A stretch of 48,701 nucleotides of DNA from Lacticaseibacillus daqingensis (GCF_003946115.1 NZ_RHOH01000015.1:1-48701), one strand, 5' to 3'; shown: positions 24,198-32,733, numbered from the stretch's first letter. The notes: a model not told the origin generated them from the letters alone. Numbers and translations are program-made.

Positions 24198-25067
24198 TTA
24201 GATGAGTTCTGCGACTGTGTGTGTCTGAAGTAACTTACTAGCTTCATCTGCGCTAATACTGTTTCGAAGCATTACAATTGCTATGCCGACGTGATGGCCA
24301 CTATCTAATAAAGCACGCTCTATTTCTTCAGCAGTCGCGTCAGTGATCTCTTTAATGATGGCACGAGCGCGTCGTTCTAGTTTTTCATTGCTAGGCTTGA
24401 CGTCAATCATCAAATTGCTATAGACCTTACCGAAGCGAATCATAGCGATGGTAGAGATTGTGTTCAGAATTTCTTTTTGAACGGTGCCGGAAGCTAAGCG
24501 TGTTGATCCAGTTAAAATTTCAGGACCTGTCGAAGCTTCAATAGAGATCTTTGCGATAGCCCCAATTTTTGAACCAAAGTTGTTGGCGATGGCGACCGTA
24601 GTTGCGCCAACCTCATTGGCGTAATTTAGCGCGCCAATGACATAGGGTGTGCGGCCGCTTGCCGCAATACCGATAACCGTATCTTTTGAATCTGTATGAA
24701 GCTTAATGAGATCATGCTTTCCAAGTGACACATTGTCTTCGGCACCCTCAGCAGCTTGAAACATCGCGTCGTGCCCGCCGGCTAAAATGCCAACAACTTG
24801 GTTTGGTTCTGCGTTAAAAGTTGGGACACACTCTGCGGCATCAAGAACGCCTAGTCGGCCACTGGTACCGGCACCGATGTAGATAATTCGGCCACCAGAC
24901 TTCAAGCTATTGACGCAAGCATCGACTGTTAGACTGATGTTTTCGTAAGTGCGGGCAATAGCAGCCTGAATGTCATTATTTTTTTGGTTCATTAACGCCG
25001 CAATTTCAACATTCGTCATGGATTGAAGATGCATGCTTTGAGGATTTCTTGCTTCTGTTTCTAACAT
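24198..25067 (-). CDS. murQ: N-acetylmuramic acid 6-phosphate etherase
   Basis: A 289-residue SIS-domain lyase that cleaves the lactyl ether of MurNAc-6-P, giving GlcNAc-6-P and D-lactate in cell-wall sugar recovery. Key motifs: GRIIYIGAGTSGRLGVLDAA followed by ECVPTF with the catalytic Glu, the second phosphate site IGIAASGRTPYVIGAL, and TGPEILTGSTRLASGT with KEILNTIST. ATG 25067 follows AAAGGAGGCG; the open frame extends upstream only by chance. It is the first gene of its unit, behind its own promoter with twin operators. Confidence 0.95.
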   Translation of the reverse strand: MLETEARNPQSMHLQSMTNVEIAALMNQKNNDIQAAIARTYENISLTVDACVNSLKSGGRIIYIGAGTSGRLGVLDAAECVPTFNAEPNQVVGILAGGHDAMFQAAEGAEDNVSLGKHDLIKLHTDSKDTVIGIAASGRTPYVIGALNYANEVGATTVAIANNFGSKIGAIAKISIEASTGPEILTGSTRLASGTVQKEILNTISTIAMIRFGKVYSNLMIDVKPSNEKLERRARAIIKEITDATAEEIERALLDSGHHVGIAIVMLRNSISADEASKLLQTHTVAELI

Positions 25068-25089
25068 GTAAACGCCTCCTTTCAAGGAG

Positions 25090-25150
25090 ATACTAGCACT
25101 GGATGAACTAAGTTTCAACAAAAAACCAAAAAAACGCAGAACTAAGTTTC
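25090..25150 (-). promoter_or_regulatory. murQ promoter with twin 12-bp operators
   Basis: On the minus strand TTGAAA (25113-25118), a 17-base spacer and TAGTAT (25090-25095) preceded by TGC. The 12-mer GAACTAAGTTTC occurs identically at 25105-25116 and 25139-25150 (plus-strand reading), 34 bases apart, about three helical turns. The inner copy overlaps the -35 box. RpiR-family operators are often GAAA/TTTC-type, so the regulator at the end of the unit is the candidate binder. Confidence 0.68.
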
Positions 25151-25175
25151 TTTTCGCTCGTTTTAAAATTGACAT

Positions 25176-25212
25176 GCAAAAACAACTCCCCGAAAAATTT
25201 CGGAGAGTTGTT
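25176..25212 (-). terminator. Terminator of the BglG-controlled PTS unit
   Basis: AACAACTC and GAGTTGTT with an inner CCGAAA/TTTCGG stem, read on the minus strand and followed by TTTTTGC. It ends the unit before the murQ promoter. Confidence 0.9.
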
Positions 25213-25227
25213 GGCGTATTAGGGGAG

Positions 25228-26157
25228 TTAACGGTTGATCGAACGTGCCATACGTTGAATAGTATGACGCTCGCCACGGATTGCCTTTGAAACGGCGTAG
25301 AGGTTTTCAACGGGGGATTCGAAGCCCCACGCAGAGTCTCCGACATGTTGCATGTCAACACCGCAGATTTTGTTACGGATGGCGATTTGTTGGAGTACCT
25401 CGTGCCCAGCGCCTTCTTGGCTGGTACCAATTGCGCTCATGACCAAGCCACCCATGCGGTGAACTTGCTTAACAACGGCAGTCAATTCGGTTTCATTGAA
25501 GCCGGGAACCGTGCCGACTGCTGGCGCCAGAATAACATCGGCTCCGGCTTCGATAAACTGCTTGGCGGTCTCTGTTGTCATCAGAGGTTCATCTACTCCT
25601 GATGCGTGCATCTTACCGGCAATAATGAGACCATTGAAGAACTGTTTTGCAAGTGTAATGCTGTGAATGGTTGCTTCGTTTGTGACGCCGGTACCGGGAT
25701 TGCCGGTCAAAACCATGAACTGAAAGCCCATCTCTTCGGACTTTTTGATGACGGCCTCGCTTGCGCGGCAACCTTCTTTGATGGCAATTTGCTTTTCAAG
25801 CATATTGGGGTTTTCGCCAATGGGTTCAATATTGATCCCGATTGGACGGCCCGTGTATTTGCGGAGCCTATCGATACTTTCTTTTCCATCGTGGGTGGCT
25901 GCGGCGTACAAATCGCGTTCACCTGGATACAGACCAAAGATCTTCGGATCGTAGACGTCTAGCCGGTTGCATAGAATTAGATCCGCACCGAATGCTGCGG
26001 CAATTTCTGCGGTTGTGATGCTGTCCAGATTCTCTTGGGTGACAATGTTTTCACTCATGATGATGCGGCCTTCAGAGGCCTTAATGCTTTGTTTGAGTTC
26101 TGCACCGGTAAAGTGTAAGGCATCACTGGTGCTAGCGCTGATAAGTCGTTTAACCAT
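25228..26157 (-). CDS. TIM-barrel protein of unknown function (DUF7916-like)
   Basis: A 309-residue soluble protein. Alternating strands such as ADLILCNRLDVYDP, GRPIGINIEPIG, FQFMVLTGNPGTGVTN, GLIIAGKMHASG and ADVILAPAVGTVPGFN indicate a TIM barrel. I associate it with a family (DUF7916, sometimes annotated as PEP-phosphonomutase-like) found next to PTS genes; this is from memory and uncertain. It follows the IIBC gene by 19 bases and closes the BglG-controlled unit. A role in phosphosugar metabolism is only inferred from position. Confidence 0.6.
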   Translation of the reverse strand: MVKRLISASTSDALHFTGAELKQSIKASEGRIIMSENIVTQENLDSITTAEIAAAFGADLILCNRLDVYDPKIFGLYPGERDLYAAATHDGKESIDRLRKYTGRPIGINIEPIGENPNMLEKQIAIKEGCRASEAVIKKSEEMGFQFMVLTGNPGTGVTNEATIHSITLAKQFFNGLIIAGKMHASGVDEPLMTTETAKQFIEAGADVILAPAVGTVPGFNETELTAVVKQVHRMGGLVMSAIGTSQEGAGHEVLQQIAIRNKICGVDMQHVGDSAWGFESPVENLYAVSKAIRGERHTIQRMARSINR

Positions 26158-26176
26158 AGTCTTTTCTCCTTGGGCG

Positions 26177-27607
26177 TTAGGCGTTCTTATTTACAGTTTC
26201 ATCGGTCACAGGCTCTGTCTCGTCATCGTCGAACATTGACTCGTCGAATTTCCAGAAGTAGTTGAGCAGAAAACCGGCAGCAACGGTGATAAAGGCGCCA
26301 ATGATCGCTGAGACGAAATTGTTGCCACCGTTAGGATTAATGAATTGCGGTAAGCTCAAAAGAGAAACGGTAACGAGCGAGAAGACCTTAACGTGCAGTA
26401 GGCTGAAGAATAGACCACCAATGCCGGAGGCGATAACAGACGGAATGATCGGCTTCTTCATTTTAAGCATTAGGCCGTAGACCGCGGGCTCGGTTATGCC
26501 TGATGCCGCGATGGAGAATGCAGAAGAGGCCGCAAGACTACGCGTGCTACGCTTTTTAGCTTTGAGTAAGATAGCGAGCGTCATCCCTAACTCAGCAAAG
26601 TTCCAAACCGCGAAGGTGACCCATAGGAACGGATCGTATCCAAGGCTTTTCAGACTTGCAAAGGCAACTGGGAAAAAGACCCAGTGAGAGCCGGTGATGA
26701 TGAAGAAGGGAATCAGCAGAGAAAGTGCGGTGATACCAACGATTGGCGCCTGGTTGTAGACCCAGAGTGCGCCGTTCGCGATGTAGCTCGCAAGCGTTTC
26801 ACCAATTGGCGCGGTAACGAGCAAAGACAGCGGTCCCATAATCAATAGCACTGGGAAGTTTTTGACGAGCCCTAGTTTATTAAAGAACGGGCGATCAAAG
26901 AGCTTTTCAATCATTGATTGGACCCAAACTGTGATAAGGATTGGCACAAGCGTGGTCTCGTAGCTGAGTGCTGCAACTGGAAGACCGAAAAGGTGAATCG
27001 CGCCGCCGGCAGCCACTAACTTTGCAAAGTCTGGATGCATCAAAATTCCGGCCAAAATCAGACTCAGAATTGGATTTGCTTTGAAGTAACGCGCCGCGCC
27101 ATATGCGACCATGAATGGCATGAAGTGGAACAGTGAGTCCCCCATCATGTGAAGCAGAATGTATGTCTGGCTACCTTGGGCAATGACATGAGTGACGGTC
27201 AGCAGGTTGAGCAGAGCCAGGAATAACCCGGTCATTGCTAAGCCACCAATCATGGGCGTTAGAGAGTTCGAGATTGCATCTAAAACACTATTCAGGACAC
27301 GTTTAGGTGTCCAGGGCTCTTTGGGTGCCGGCTCAGAGCTGGTAGTGGTGGTTGGCGCGCCGCCCATTTGCTCGCTCATATAGTTATAGATTTTGTCGAG
27401 GTATTCGGGCATCACAACCTGAAGTTTGCCATCAGAGGAAGTTGCCTGGACAACACCATCAAGCTTACTTATCTTTTCGAGTTGTACCTTCGAATCGTCT
27501 TTGATCCGCAAGCGCAGGCGGGTGTAGCAGCGAGCAACACTTTGAACGTTACTGAGCCCACCCATTTCGTCGATAAGTTGTTTACCAATTTCTTCGTATT
27601 TTTCCAT
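26177..27607 (-). CDS. PTS IIBC, glucose superfamily, probably MurNAc-type
   Basis: A 476-residue protein with a IIB domain (residues 1 to about 85) and a IIC membrane domain (from about 105). Cys27 in VARCYTRLRLRI is the phosphorylation site. The IIC part has about ten helices with motifs PMIGGLAMTGLF, GITEPAVYGLML and ITGSHWVFFPVA. It lacks a IIA domain, which is supplied by the gene just upstream. Its place in a locus with murQ suggests a MurP-like MurNAc permease, but sucrose- or trehalose-type IIBC proteins look similar. ATG 27607 is preceded by GAGG. Confidence 0.85.
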   Translation of the reverse strand: MEKYEEIGKQLIDEMGGLSNVQSVARCYTRLRLRIKDDSKVQLEKISKLDGVVQATSSDGKLQVVMPEYLDKIYNYMSEQMGGAPTTTTSSEPAPKEPWTPKRVLNSVLDAISNSLTPMIGGLAMTGLFLALLNLLTVTHVIAQGSQTYILLHMMGDSLFHFMPFMVAYGAARYFKANPILSLILAGILMHPDFAKLVAAGGAIHLFGLPVAALSYETTLVPILITVWVQSMIEKLFDRPFFNKLGLVKNFPVLLIMGPLSLLVTAPIGETLASYIANGALWVYNQAPIVGITALSLLIPFFIITGSHWVFFPVAFASLKSLGYDPFLWVTFAVWNFAELGMTLAILLKAKKRSTRSLAASSAFSIAASGITEPAVYGLMLKMKKPIIPSVIASGIGGLFFSLLHVKVFSLVTVSLLSLPQFINPNGGNNFVSAIIGAFITVAAGFLLNYFWKFDESMFDDDETEPVTDETVNKNA

Positions 27608-27625
27608 GATTATCTCCTCGAAAAG

Positions 27626-28105
27626 TTACTTGTATTGAAGCTCACCCAAAACTTGAGCCGCAGTGACCGTTGTACCGGATTGGATTTTGGGGAAATTTTT
27701 GAGTAACGCCATGTTAGTGTAGATAACAACGATGGTGGTCTCACGCCCTGACGCCTTTATTTGCGCTAGATTAGCATCAGCCAGTGGCATGCCGGGTTTG
27801 ACTTTGTCGCCGATCTTGACGTGAAGTGTGAAAGGCTTGCCCTCTAGCTCGACAGTGTCGAAGCCCATATGAATGAGAACTTCTAGGCCTTGCGCTGTCT
27901 TCACGGAAATGGCATGTTTTGTTGGGAAAATCATGTTGATTGTCCCAGCAACGGGCGCTGTTACGACACCATTAGACGGTACGACGGCGAATCCATCGCC
28001 CAGTGCCTTTGACGAGAAGACCTTGTCAGAGACCTCGGTGATGTCGAGCAGTGAACCGGCACATGGACTCGCCACTCGGGTATCTTTTTTACCTAAACCA
28101 AACAT
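27626..28105 (-). CDS. PTS IIA, glucose type (Crr-like)
   Basis: A 159-residue IIA(Glc)-family protein. His64 (TKHAISV) and His79 (LEVLIHMGFDTVEL) are the conserved pair, with His79 accepting phosphate from HPr. Other hallmarks are FSSKALGDGFAVVP and GKPFTLHVKIGDKVKPGMPL. It would phosphorylate the IIBC encoded 18 bases downstream. ATG 28105 follows GGAGG. The gene is the first behind an RNA antiterminator/terminator element, so expression depends on the BglG-type protein. Confidence 0.93.
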   Translation of the reverse strand: MFGLGKKDTRVASPCAGSLLDITEVSDKVFSSKALGDGFAVVPSNGVVTAPVAGTINMIFPTKHAISVKTAQGLEVLIHMGFDTVELEGKPFTLHVKIGDKVKPGMPLADANLAQIKASGRETTIVVIYTNMALLKNFPKIQSGTTVTAAQVLGELQYK

Positions 28106-28194
28106 AGGAACCTCCAAAATTTGTGTGAATAGCCGTTGCGTAGAATATGGCGAAACAGTAGATTATCTGGGAATAATCAGCAATTAAGGTAAGT

Positions 28195-28274
28195 AAAAAG
28201 GCAATACCCGCAACGCAAAAGAGAGTCTCTCTCTTTCGCATCGACTGAGTATTGCCAACTAAATGTCACAAGCC
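28195..28274 (-). promoter_or_regulatory. RNA antiterminator (RAT) overlapping a terminator
   Basis: On the minus strand, right behind the BglG-type gene, GGCTTGTGAC is followed six bases later by TTGGCAATACT (28248-28274). This fits the RAT pattern GGxTTGTxAC...GGCAAxAC bound by the BglG/LicT/SacY family. Its 3' half GGCAATAC (28249-28256) is also the 5' arm of a terminator whose other arm is GTATTGCC (28200-28207) followed by TTTTT, with a long inner GCGAAAGAGAG/CTCTCTTTTGC stem. Binding of the antiterminator protein would therefore block the terminator and let transcription reach the PTS genes. Confidence 0.78.
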
Positions 28275-28275
28275 A

Positions 28276-29127
28276 TTAATCGATGATATGAATGATGTGG
28301 ATGATGAGGAATAGTCGATCGGAATCGTTGAACTGGTAGCTGATATGCTGTTCCAGGTAAGCAACAATTCGTTCGAGCGTTTTTCGGGCGTCCGGATACT
28401 GCGCCGACATCTGTCGTAGTAGTTGCCTATCTGCCTTCGCTTGCCCGCGTCTGCGGTGCTCCGCTTGGGTGCTCAGCAGCAAGTAATACAGGTGGGTGGC
28501 CATCCGAGACGTGGCGACTGAACTTTCCGAGAAGCGATTCCCGAAGTCTTCTGCCATAATCTGATTGACGCCGGCGAGGATTTCTAGGCAATCGGCAACT
28601 GAATGGACCGCAGTGTCAGCCCCGTTCAGCTCATGCTCGATGAGATGCATCGCGATAAAGGCCGCCTCGTCATCTGGCGGGGTTACGCCAGACAGGCGTT
28701 CAATCATACCAAGGGCACGCTTTCCGACCTCATACTCTTTGGGAAAGAAACGCTGAATATCGAACAGCATTGGATTTCGTAGAAGTACGCCGTTTTGCAT
28801 ACGCTGGACGGCAAAGTAGATATGGTCGGTAAGTGGGACCAGGAGATGACCATCGAAATCCTTTTGGATGTTTTGTCGGGCTATGCCAACAAGCATATCC
28901 GTGAGTTCGAAGTACGATCGCGGAATCTCACTTGCAAGTTCCTTGAATGAGTCGACCCATTCTTCATCATGTGATACGGGCAAGAAAATATGATCTTCAG
29001 GCTGAGGAACATAGTCGGTTCCTGCAGTGGACTTAAAGCCAATTCCTTTGCCCCAGATAATCTGCTGCTTGTCATCGCCATCTTCTACAAGTAAAACATT
29101 GTTGTTTAATACCTGTAGGATTTTCAA
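28276..29127 (-). CDS. BglG/LicT-family transcriptional antiterminator
   Basis: A 283-residue antiterminator. The CAT RNA-binding domain is at about 1-56 (KILQVLNNNVLLVE, IIWGKGIGF). PRD1 is at about 65-170 with His in LTDHIYFAVQR and a second His in AAFIAMHLIEHEL. PRD2 is at about 172-283 with SRMATHLYYLL and FLIIHIIHII. PRD histidines are phosphorylated by HPr and the cognate PTS to tune activity. The start is TTG behind GGAG. The RAT/terminator directly follows the stop, so it controls its own downstream PTS genes. A cre-like site overlaps its promoter start. Confidence 0.92.
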   Translation of the reverse strand: MKILQVLNNNVLLVEDGDDKQQIIWGKGIGFKSTAGTDYVPQPEDHIFLPVSHDEEWVDSFKELASEIPRSYFELTDMLVGIARQNIQKDFDGHLLVPLTDHIYFAVQRMQNGVLLRNPMLFDIQRFFPKEYEVGKRALGMIERLSGVTPPDDEAAFIAMHLIEHELNGADTAVHSVADCLEILAGVNQIMAEDFGNRFSESSVATSRMATHLYYLLLSTQAEHRRRGQAKADRQLLRQMSAQYPDARKTLERIVAYLEQHISYQFNDSDRLFLIIHIIHIID

Positions 29128-29171
29128 AATGGTCTCCAGAGAGTTGCTTGGGGTGACAAACAGATGGTTCT

Positions 29172-29220
29172 TGTTAAGCGCTTACTGAGACAGCGTAAAG
29201 TATTTCAAAAAATATGTCAA
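29172..29220 (-). promoter_or_regulatory. Promoter of the BglG-type gene with cre-like site
   Basis: Minus-strand TTGACA (29215-29220), 17 bases, TACGCT (29192-29197). The palindrome TAAGCGCTTA (29175-29184) sits at the expected transcription start and resembles the CcpA cre core. This would give catabolite repression. Confidence 0.65.
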
Positions 29221-29646
29221 CTGAGTCTGCCCACTTTTTCTCCTGAGGCATGGTGTTATTAATTTGACGTGAGGTAGACCGAATGTACGCATGGGATTGA
29301 CCGAATGCGGCCCTCAATAGCTGCTGGAACCCCTGCCAGTGGTAAGCGGCAAGCATTACTTTTTTTGAAGAAAGATAGCGCCTGTAGGGTGCTGTACCAA
29401 TACGTCGAAATGAGGTCAAAATTTTTGGCTTAATTTTTGGCGACTTGATAACCGGCGACTAGGTGGCCTGATCCAGGAAGAATGTTGACCTAGACGGCGC
29501 CATTTGGCTTGAAGAGCCTGCAGTGCGCATCAGGTGCCAAGACTGCTGGAATGATATTTTGATTGAAGTAGTCTACTGGCGACTTAGTACGGCAAGTATT
29601 GGTTTGGTTCCAGTGGTACACTAAACCCCATAACAGGAGGCGCTCA
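29221..29646. other. Gap with no supported gene
   Basis: Between the BglG-type gene and the UDG-like gene I find only short open frames without ribosome-binding sites. The stretch is A+T-rich up to about 29,600 and returns to high GC inside the next gene, so it probably contains the edge of the amino-sugar island. No att-like direct repeat was recognised. Confidence 0.5.
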
Positions 29647-30225
29647 ATGGACAAAGCAGACGAGATCTTTAAGGCGATCCAGGCGGACCCGGCCAACGCC
29701 GCGTACACGGCGGCGGGGATCCAGCCGCTGTACCACATCGAGGCGAGTGCGACGGTGCTCCTGATCAGCCAGGCGCCGAGTCGCAAGGCGCAGGAGTCGA
29801 TGGTGTTTTGGAACGACCCCAGTGGGGACCGGCTACGCGAGTGGATGGGCGTGACGCACGATGAGTTTTACACGGCGGGTAAGCTGGCGGTGATGCCGCT
29901 TGATTTTTACTACCCCGGCAAGGGCAAGAGTGGGGACTTGCCACCGCGCAAAGGCTTCGCGGAGAAGTGGCACCCGTTGCTGCGGCCGCTGATGCCCAAT
30001 ATTGAGCTGGTGCTGCTGGTTGGGGCCTACGCGCAGAAGTTTTACTTGGGCAAAACGGCGCAGCGCACGCTGACGGACACGGTGCGCCACTACGCCGACT
30101 ACCTGCCGAACTTTCCGCTGGTACATCCGTCCCCGTTGAACTATGGCTGGATGAATCGCAACCCTTGGTACGGTGAGACGGTGCTGCCGGCGTTGCGCCA
30201 GGCGGTGCGGCATGCGTACCGGTGA
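29647..30225 (+). CDS. Uracil-DNA glycosylase superfamily protein
   Basis: A 192-residue soluble protein. The N-terminal LLISQAPSRKAQESMVFWND takes the place of the GQAPG-type water-activating loop of the UDG fold, followed by SGDRLREWMGVTHDEFY. A C-terminal VHPSPLNYGWM matches the HPSP-type DNA-intercalating motif. It resembles the group of small UDG-like proteins common in Firmicutes that may remove uracil or other damaged bases, though activity is not established for all. ATG 29647 follows AGGAGG. The GC content is back to the window's main level. Confidence 0.82.
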   Translation: MDKADEIFKAIQADPANAAYTAAGIQPLYHIEASATVLLISQAPSRKAQESMVFWNDPSGDRLREWMGVTHDEFYTAGKLAVMPLDFYYPGKGKSGDLPPRKGFAEKWHPLLRPLMPNIELVLLVGAYAQKFYLGKTAQRTLTDTVRHYADYLPNFPLVHPSPLNYGWMNRNPWYGETVLPALRQAVRHAYR

Positions 30226-30436
30226 GCGACTGCGCGTGGCGGTGAACGCAGGCCCGTTTTTGTGTCATCGGCGTTGTTAGGGGTGACAATGTTGCCGCTT
30301 ACGGTTGTGTTTTAGCCCACAAATGCGCATGATAGAGGCAGCGGCCGTTCACCAGCGCGGCCCCAATGATTCAGGACGTTGACCGACGGTGCGGCCAGCG
30401 CCCATTGTGGTGAGCCAGGGGTAAAGGGGGAGCAGG

Positions 30437-31189
30437 ATGTTTCCGTACGACAAGCTACAGACGCTCAACGAAATTGAGACCGTTGTGTACAACTACATCA
30501 TCAAGAACGCACAGGCGGTGGAAACGATGCCGATTCGTCAGCTGGCGGAGGCCGCGCATGTATCGACGGCCACGATCCTGCGGTTTGCCGACAAGATGGG
30601 CTATGACGGTTACTCCGAGCTGCGGTTTGCGCTCAAACAACAGCGCAAGAACCAGCAGGCGGCTCAGACCACGGATCATTATGACATTGCGATCCCCTTG
30701 GTCGATTTTTTCTCCAAGGTCAATTCCACCGACTTCAACAAGCTGATCGACTCGGCGATGGCGATGATCGCGCACGCGCCCATGGTCCTGTTCTTCGGCT
30801 TAGGCTCGGGGAACTCGCTGGCGCAGTACGGCGCGCGCTTTTTCTCCAACGCGGGGAAAATGGCGCTACCGGTGTTTGACCCGTTCCAGCCGTTTCCGAC
30901 GAACTCACCGCTGCCCAAGGACACGGTCGTGATCGTGATGTCGGTGTCGGGGGAGACGCAACAGACGCTGGAGTTCGTCACCAAGATCAAGCCGGAAGAC
31001 GTGAAGATCATCGCCGTGACCAATTCCGGTAACTCGACGCTCGCCAAGATGGCGGATCTGTGCATCAGCTACTATATGCCGGAGATTCGCCACGCGGATC
31101 TGAACCTGACCACTCAGGTGCCCGTGGTGTACTTGATCGAGCTGATCGCCCACCGCCTGGACGAGCTGAACGGCCCCGTGTCACAGTGA
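30437..31189 (+). CDS. RpiR/MurR-family regulator next to the beta-glucoside operon
   Basis: A 250-residue regulator with an N-terminal HTH_6 domain (IRQLAEAAHVSTATILRFADKMGY) and a SIS domain (VLFFGLGSGNSLAQYGARFF, VIVMSVSGETQQTLEFV). It would sense a phosphorylated sugar, probably the product of the adjacent PTS, such as cellobiose-6-phosphate. AAAGGGGGAGCAGG precedes the ATG. A terminator follows, then the tandem cre sites and the PTS operon on the same strand. It differs clearly from the other RpiR protein of the window in length and sequence. Confidence 0.87.
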   Translation: MFPYDKLQTLNEIETVVYNYIIKNAQAVETMPIRQLAEAAHVSTATILRFADKMGYDGYSELRFALKQQRKNQQAAQTTDHYDIAIPLVDFFSKVNSTDFNKLIDSAMAMIAHAPMVLFFGLGSGNSLAQYGARFFSNAGKMALPVFDPFQPFPTNSPLPKDTVVIVMSVSGETQQTLEFVTKIKPEDVKIIAVTNSGNSTLAKMADLCISYYMPEIRHADLNLTTQVPVVYLIELIAHRLDELNGPVSQ

Positions 31190-31220
31190 GACCCTGCAAT
31201 GCAACCTAGACCACTTGTCA

Positions 31221-31249
31221 CCCGTTACATTTTGGTAACGGGTATTTTT
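31221..31249 (+). terminator. Terminator of the rpiR gene
   Basis: CCCGTTAC and GTAACGGG enclose a six-base loop, followed by TATTTTT. Confidence 0.88.
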
Positions 31250-31252
31250 ATC

Positions 31253-31311
31253 TGAAACCGGTTCCAACAAATCGGCAACCGCTTCCAAAAACAACCTGGA
31301 CCAGTTATGCT
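31253..31311 (+). promoter_or_regulatory. Tandem cre sites and promoter of the beta-glucoside PTS operon
   Basis: TGAAACCGGTTCCA (31253-31266) fits the CcpA cre consensus TGNAANCGNTNNCA at every position. A second 14-mer, GGCAACCGCTTCCA (31274-31287), fits with one mismatch and starts 21 bases later, two helical turns. The second site overlaps a -35-like TTCCAA (31283-31288), which lies 17 bases before TATGCT (31306-31311). Confidence 0.75.
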
Positions 31312-31385
31312 AAAAGCATGATGAATCATCAAGGTCTTGGCCAGACCATAAGCACTTATTCAATGACAAACGGGGGTTGTTAGTA

Positions 31386-32723
31386 ATGAATAACTTTATC
31401 AACAACAAAGTGCTCCCTCCGGTGATGAAGTTCGTGAACACGCGGGCAATCAGTGCCCTGCGTGATGGGATGCTGTACGTCATGCCATTCACGATCGTCG
31501 GGTCGATTTTCCTGATCCTGGCGAACTTCCCGGAGCAGCACGTTGCCGACTGGATGACCAACTCAGGGTTGTCCGCTTACTGGAACGTTGCCTTTAACGC
31601 ATCATTCGCGATCATGGCGTTCATCGCCGTTATCGGGATCGCTTACTCGTGGGTCAAGTCCGCGGGTTACGAACCACTGCCAGCCGGCTTGCTGGCTGGG
31701 ATCTCCTTCCTGCTTGTGATGCGGCCAAGCAACCCGGCTACGGTCGGGGGCAAGGTTCTCGCGACTGCGGATCAGATGGCCCAAACCGGCTTCATCGACC
31801 GCGACTGGCTGGGTGGCAAAGGGATGATCGCCGCCATCATCGTTGGGATGATCACGGGGCTCGTCTACACCTGGTTCATGAAAAAAGACATTCGGATCAA
31901 GCTGCCAGAACAGGTGCCGGCTAACGTTGCCAGCTCCTTCACCGCGCTGATCCCGGCAGCGGTCCTGATCACCGGCTGGTTGGGCGTTTACGTCTTCTTC
32001 GACAAGCTGCTGAACACGACCATGACGGGGTGGATCTACAGCTTCATCCAGACGCCACTGCAAGGGCTGACTGACTCCTTCGGCGGCACGCTCGCCATCG
32101 CGTTCCTGGTGCCATTCCTCTGGTTCTTCGGGGTGCACGGTGCCACGATCGTCGGCGGGATCATGGGCCCACTGTTGCAGGCCAATGCGCTTGAAAACCA
32201 AAAGATCTTGGACGCCGGTAAGGCTTTGACCACGGCTAACGGCGGCCACATTGTGACCCAACAGCTCATGGACCAATTCATGACTGTGACCGGTTCTGGG
32301 ATGACCATCGGTTTGGTGATCTTCATGGTCTTCTTCGCGAAGTCCAAGCAGTGGAAGGACTTGGGCCGGTTGTCCATCGCGCCTGCCCTGTTCAACATCA
32401 ATGAACCGATCCTGTTCGCCAGCCCAATCGTCATGAACCCGATCCTCGGGATCCCGTTCTTCCTGGCACCACTGCTGTCTGCGACGCTGACCTACTTCGC
32501 CCTTCGGTTCGGCCTGATCGGGCTGTTCCCAGGGACAATGGTGCCTTGGACCACGCCACCAGTGATTTCCGGCTTCCTGATCGGGGGCTGGCAAGCCGCT
32601 GCTTGGCAGGCTTTGATGCTGGTCATGACCTTCTTCATCTACCTGCCGTTCGCCCGTAAGCAAGACGCGCTGAACGTGGCAGTTGAATCTGGTGAAGCGA
32701 TCGATGGATCAAGCAAGAACTAA
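31386..32723 (+). CDS. PTS IIC, lactose/cellobiose (CelB) family
   Basis: A 445-residue membrane permease with about ten helices. It opens with NFINNKVLPPVMKFVNTRAI and continues with ALRDGMLYVMPFTIVGSIF, both standard for CelB. The IIC core motif FNINEPILFASPIVMNP and the later PWTTPPVISGFLIGGW complete the match. It imports cellobiose or another beta-glucoside with phosphorylation by its IIB. ATG 31386 is favoured over the TTG nine bases earlier because GGGGG sits at the proper distance. It is the first gene of an operon with GH1, IIB and a sugar kinase. Confidence 0.92.
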   Translation: MNNFINNKVLPPVMKFVNTRAISALRDGMLYVMPFTIVGSIFLILANFPEQHVADWMTNSGLSAYWNVAFNASFAIMAFIAVIGIAYSWVKSAGYEPLPAGLLAGISFLLVMRPSNPATVGGKVLATADQMAQTGFIDRDWLGGKGMIAAIIVGMITGLVYTWFMKKDIRIKLPEQVPANVASSFTALIPAAVLITGWLGVYVFFDKLLNTTMTGWIYSFIQTPLQGLTDSFGGTLAIAFLVPFLWFFGVHGATIVGGIMGPLLQANALENQKILDAGKALTTANGGHIVTQQLMDQFMTVTGSGMTIGLVIFMVFFAKSKQWKDLGRLSIAPALFNINEPILFASPIVMNPILGIPFFLAPLLSATLTYFALRFGLIGLFPGTMVPWTTPPVISGFLIGGWQAAAWQALMLVMTFFIYLPFARKQDALNVAVESGEAIDGSSKN

Positions 32724-32733
32724 TTAACTTCCG

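Noticed and set aside
29174-29419. An 81-codon minus-strand frame upstream of the BglG-type gene
   Set aside because: It overlaps that gene's promoter and cre-like site, lacks a ribosome-binding site and shows no family features.
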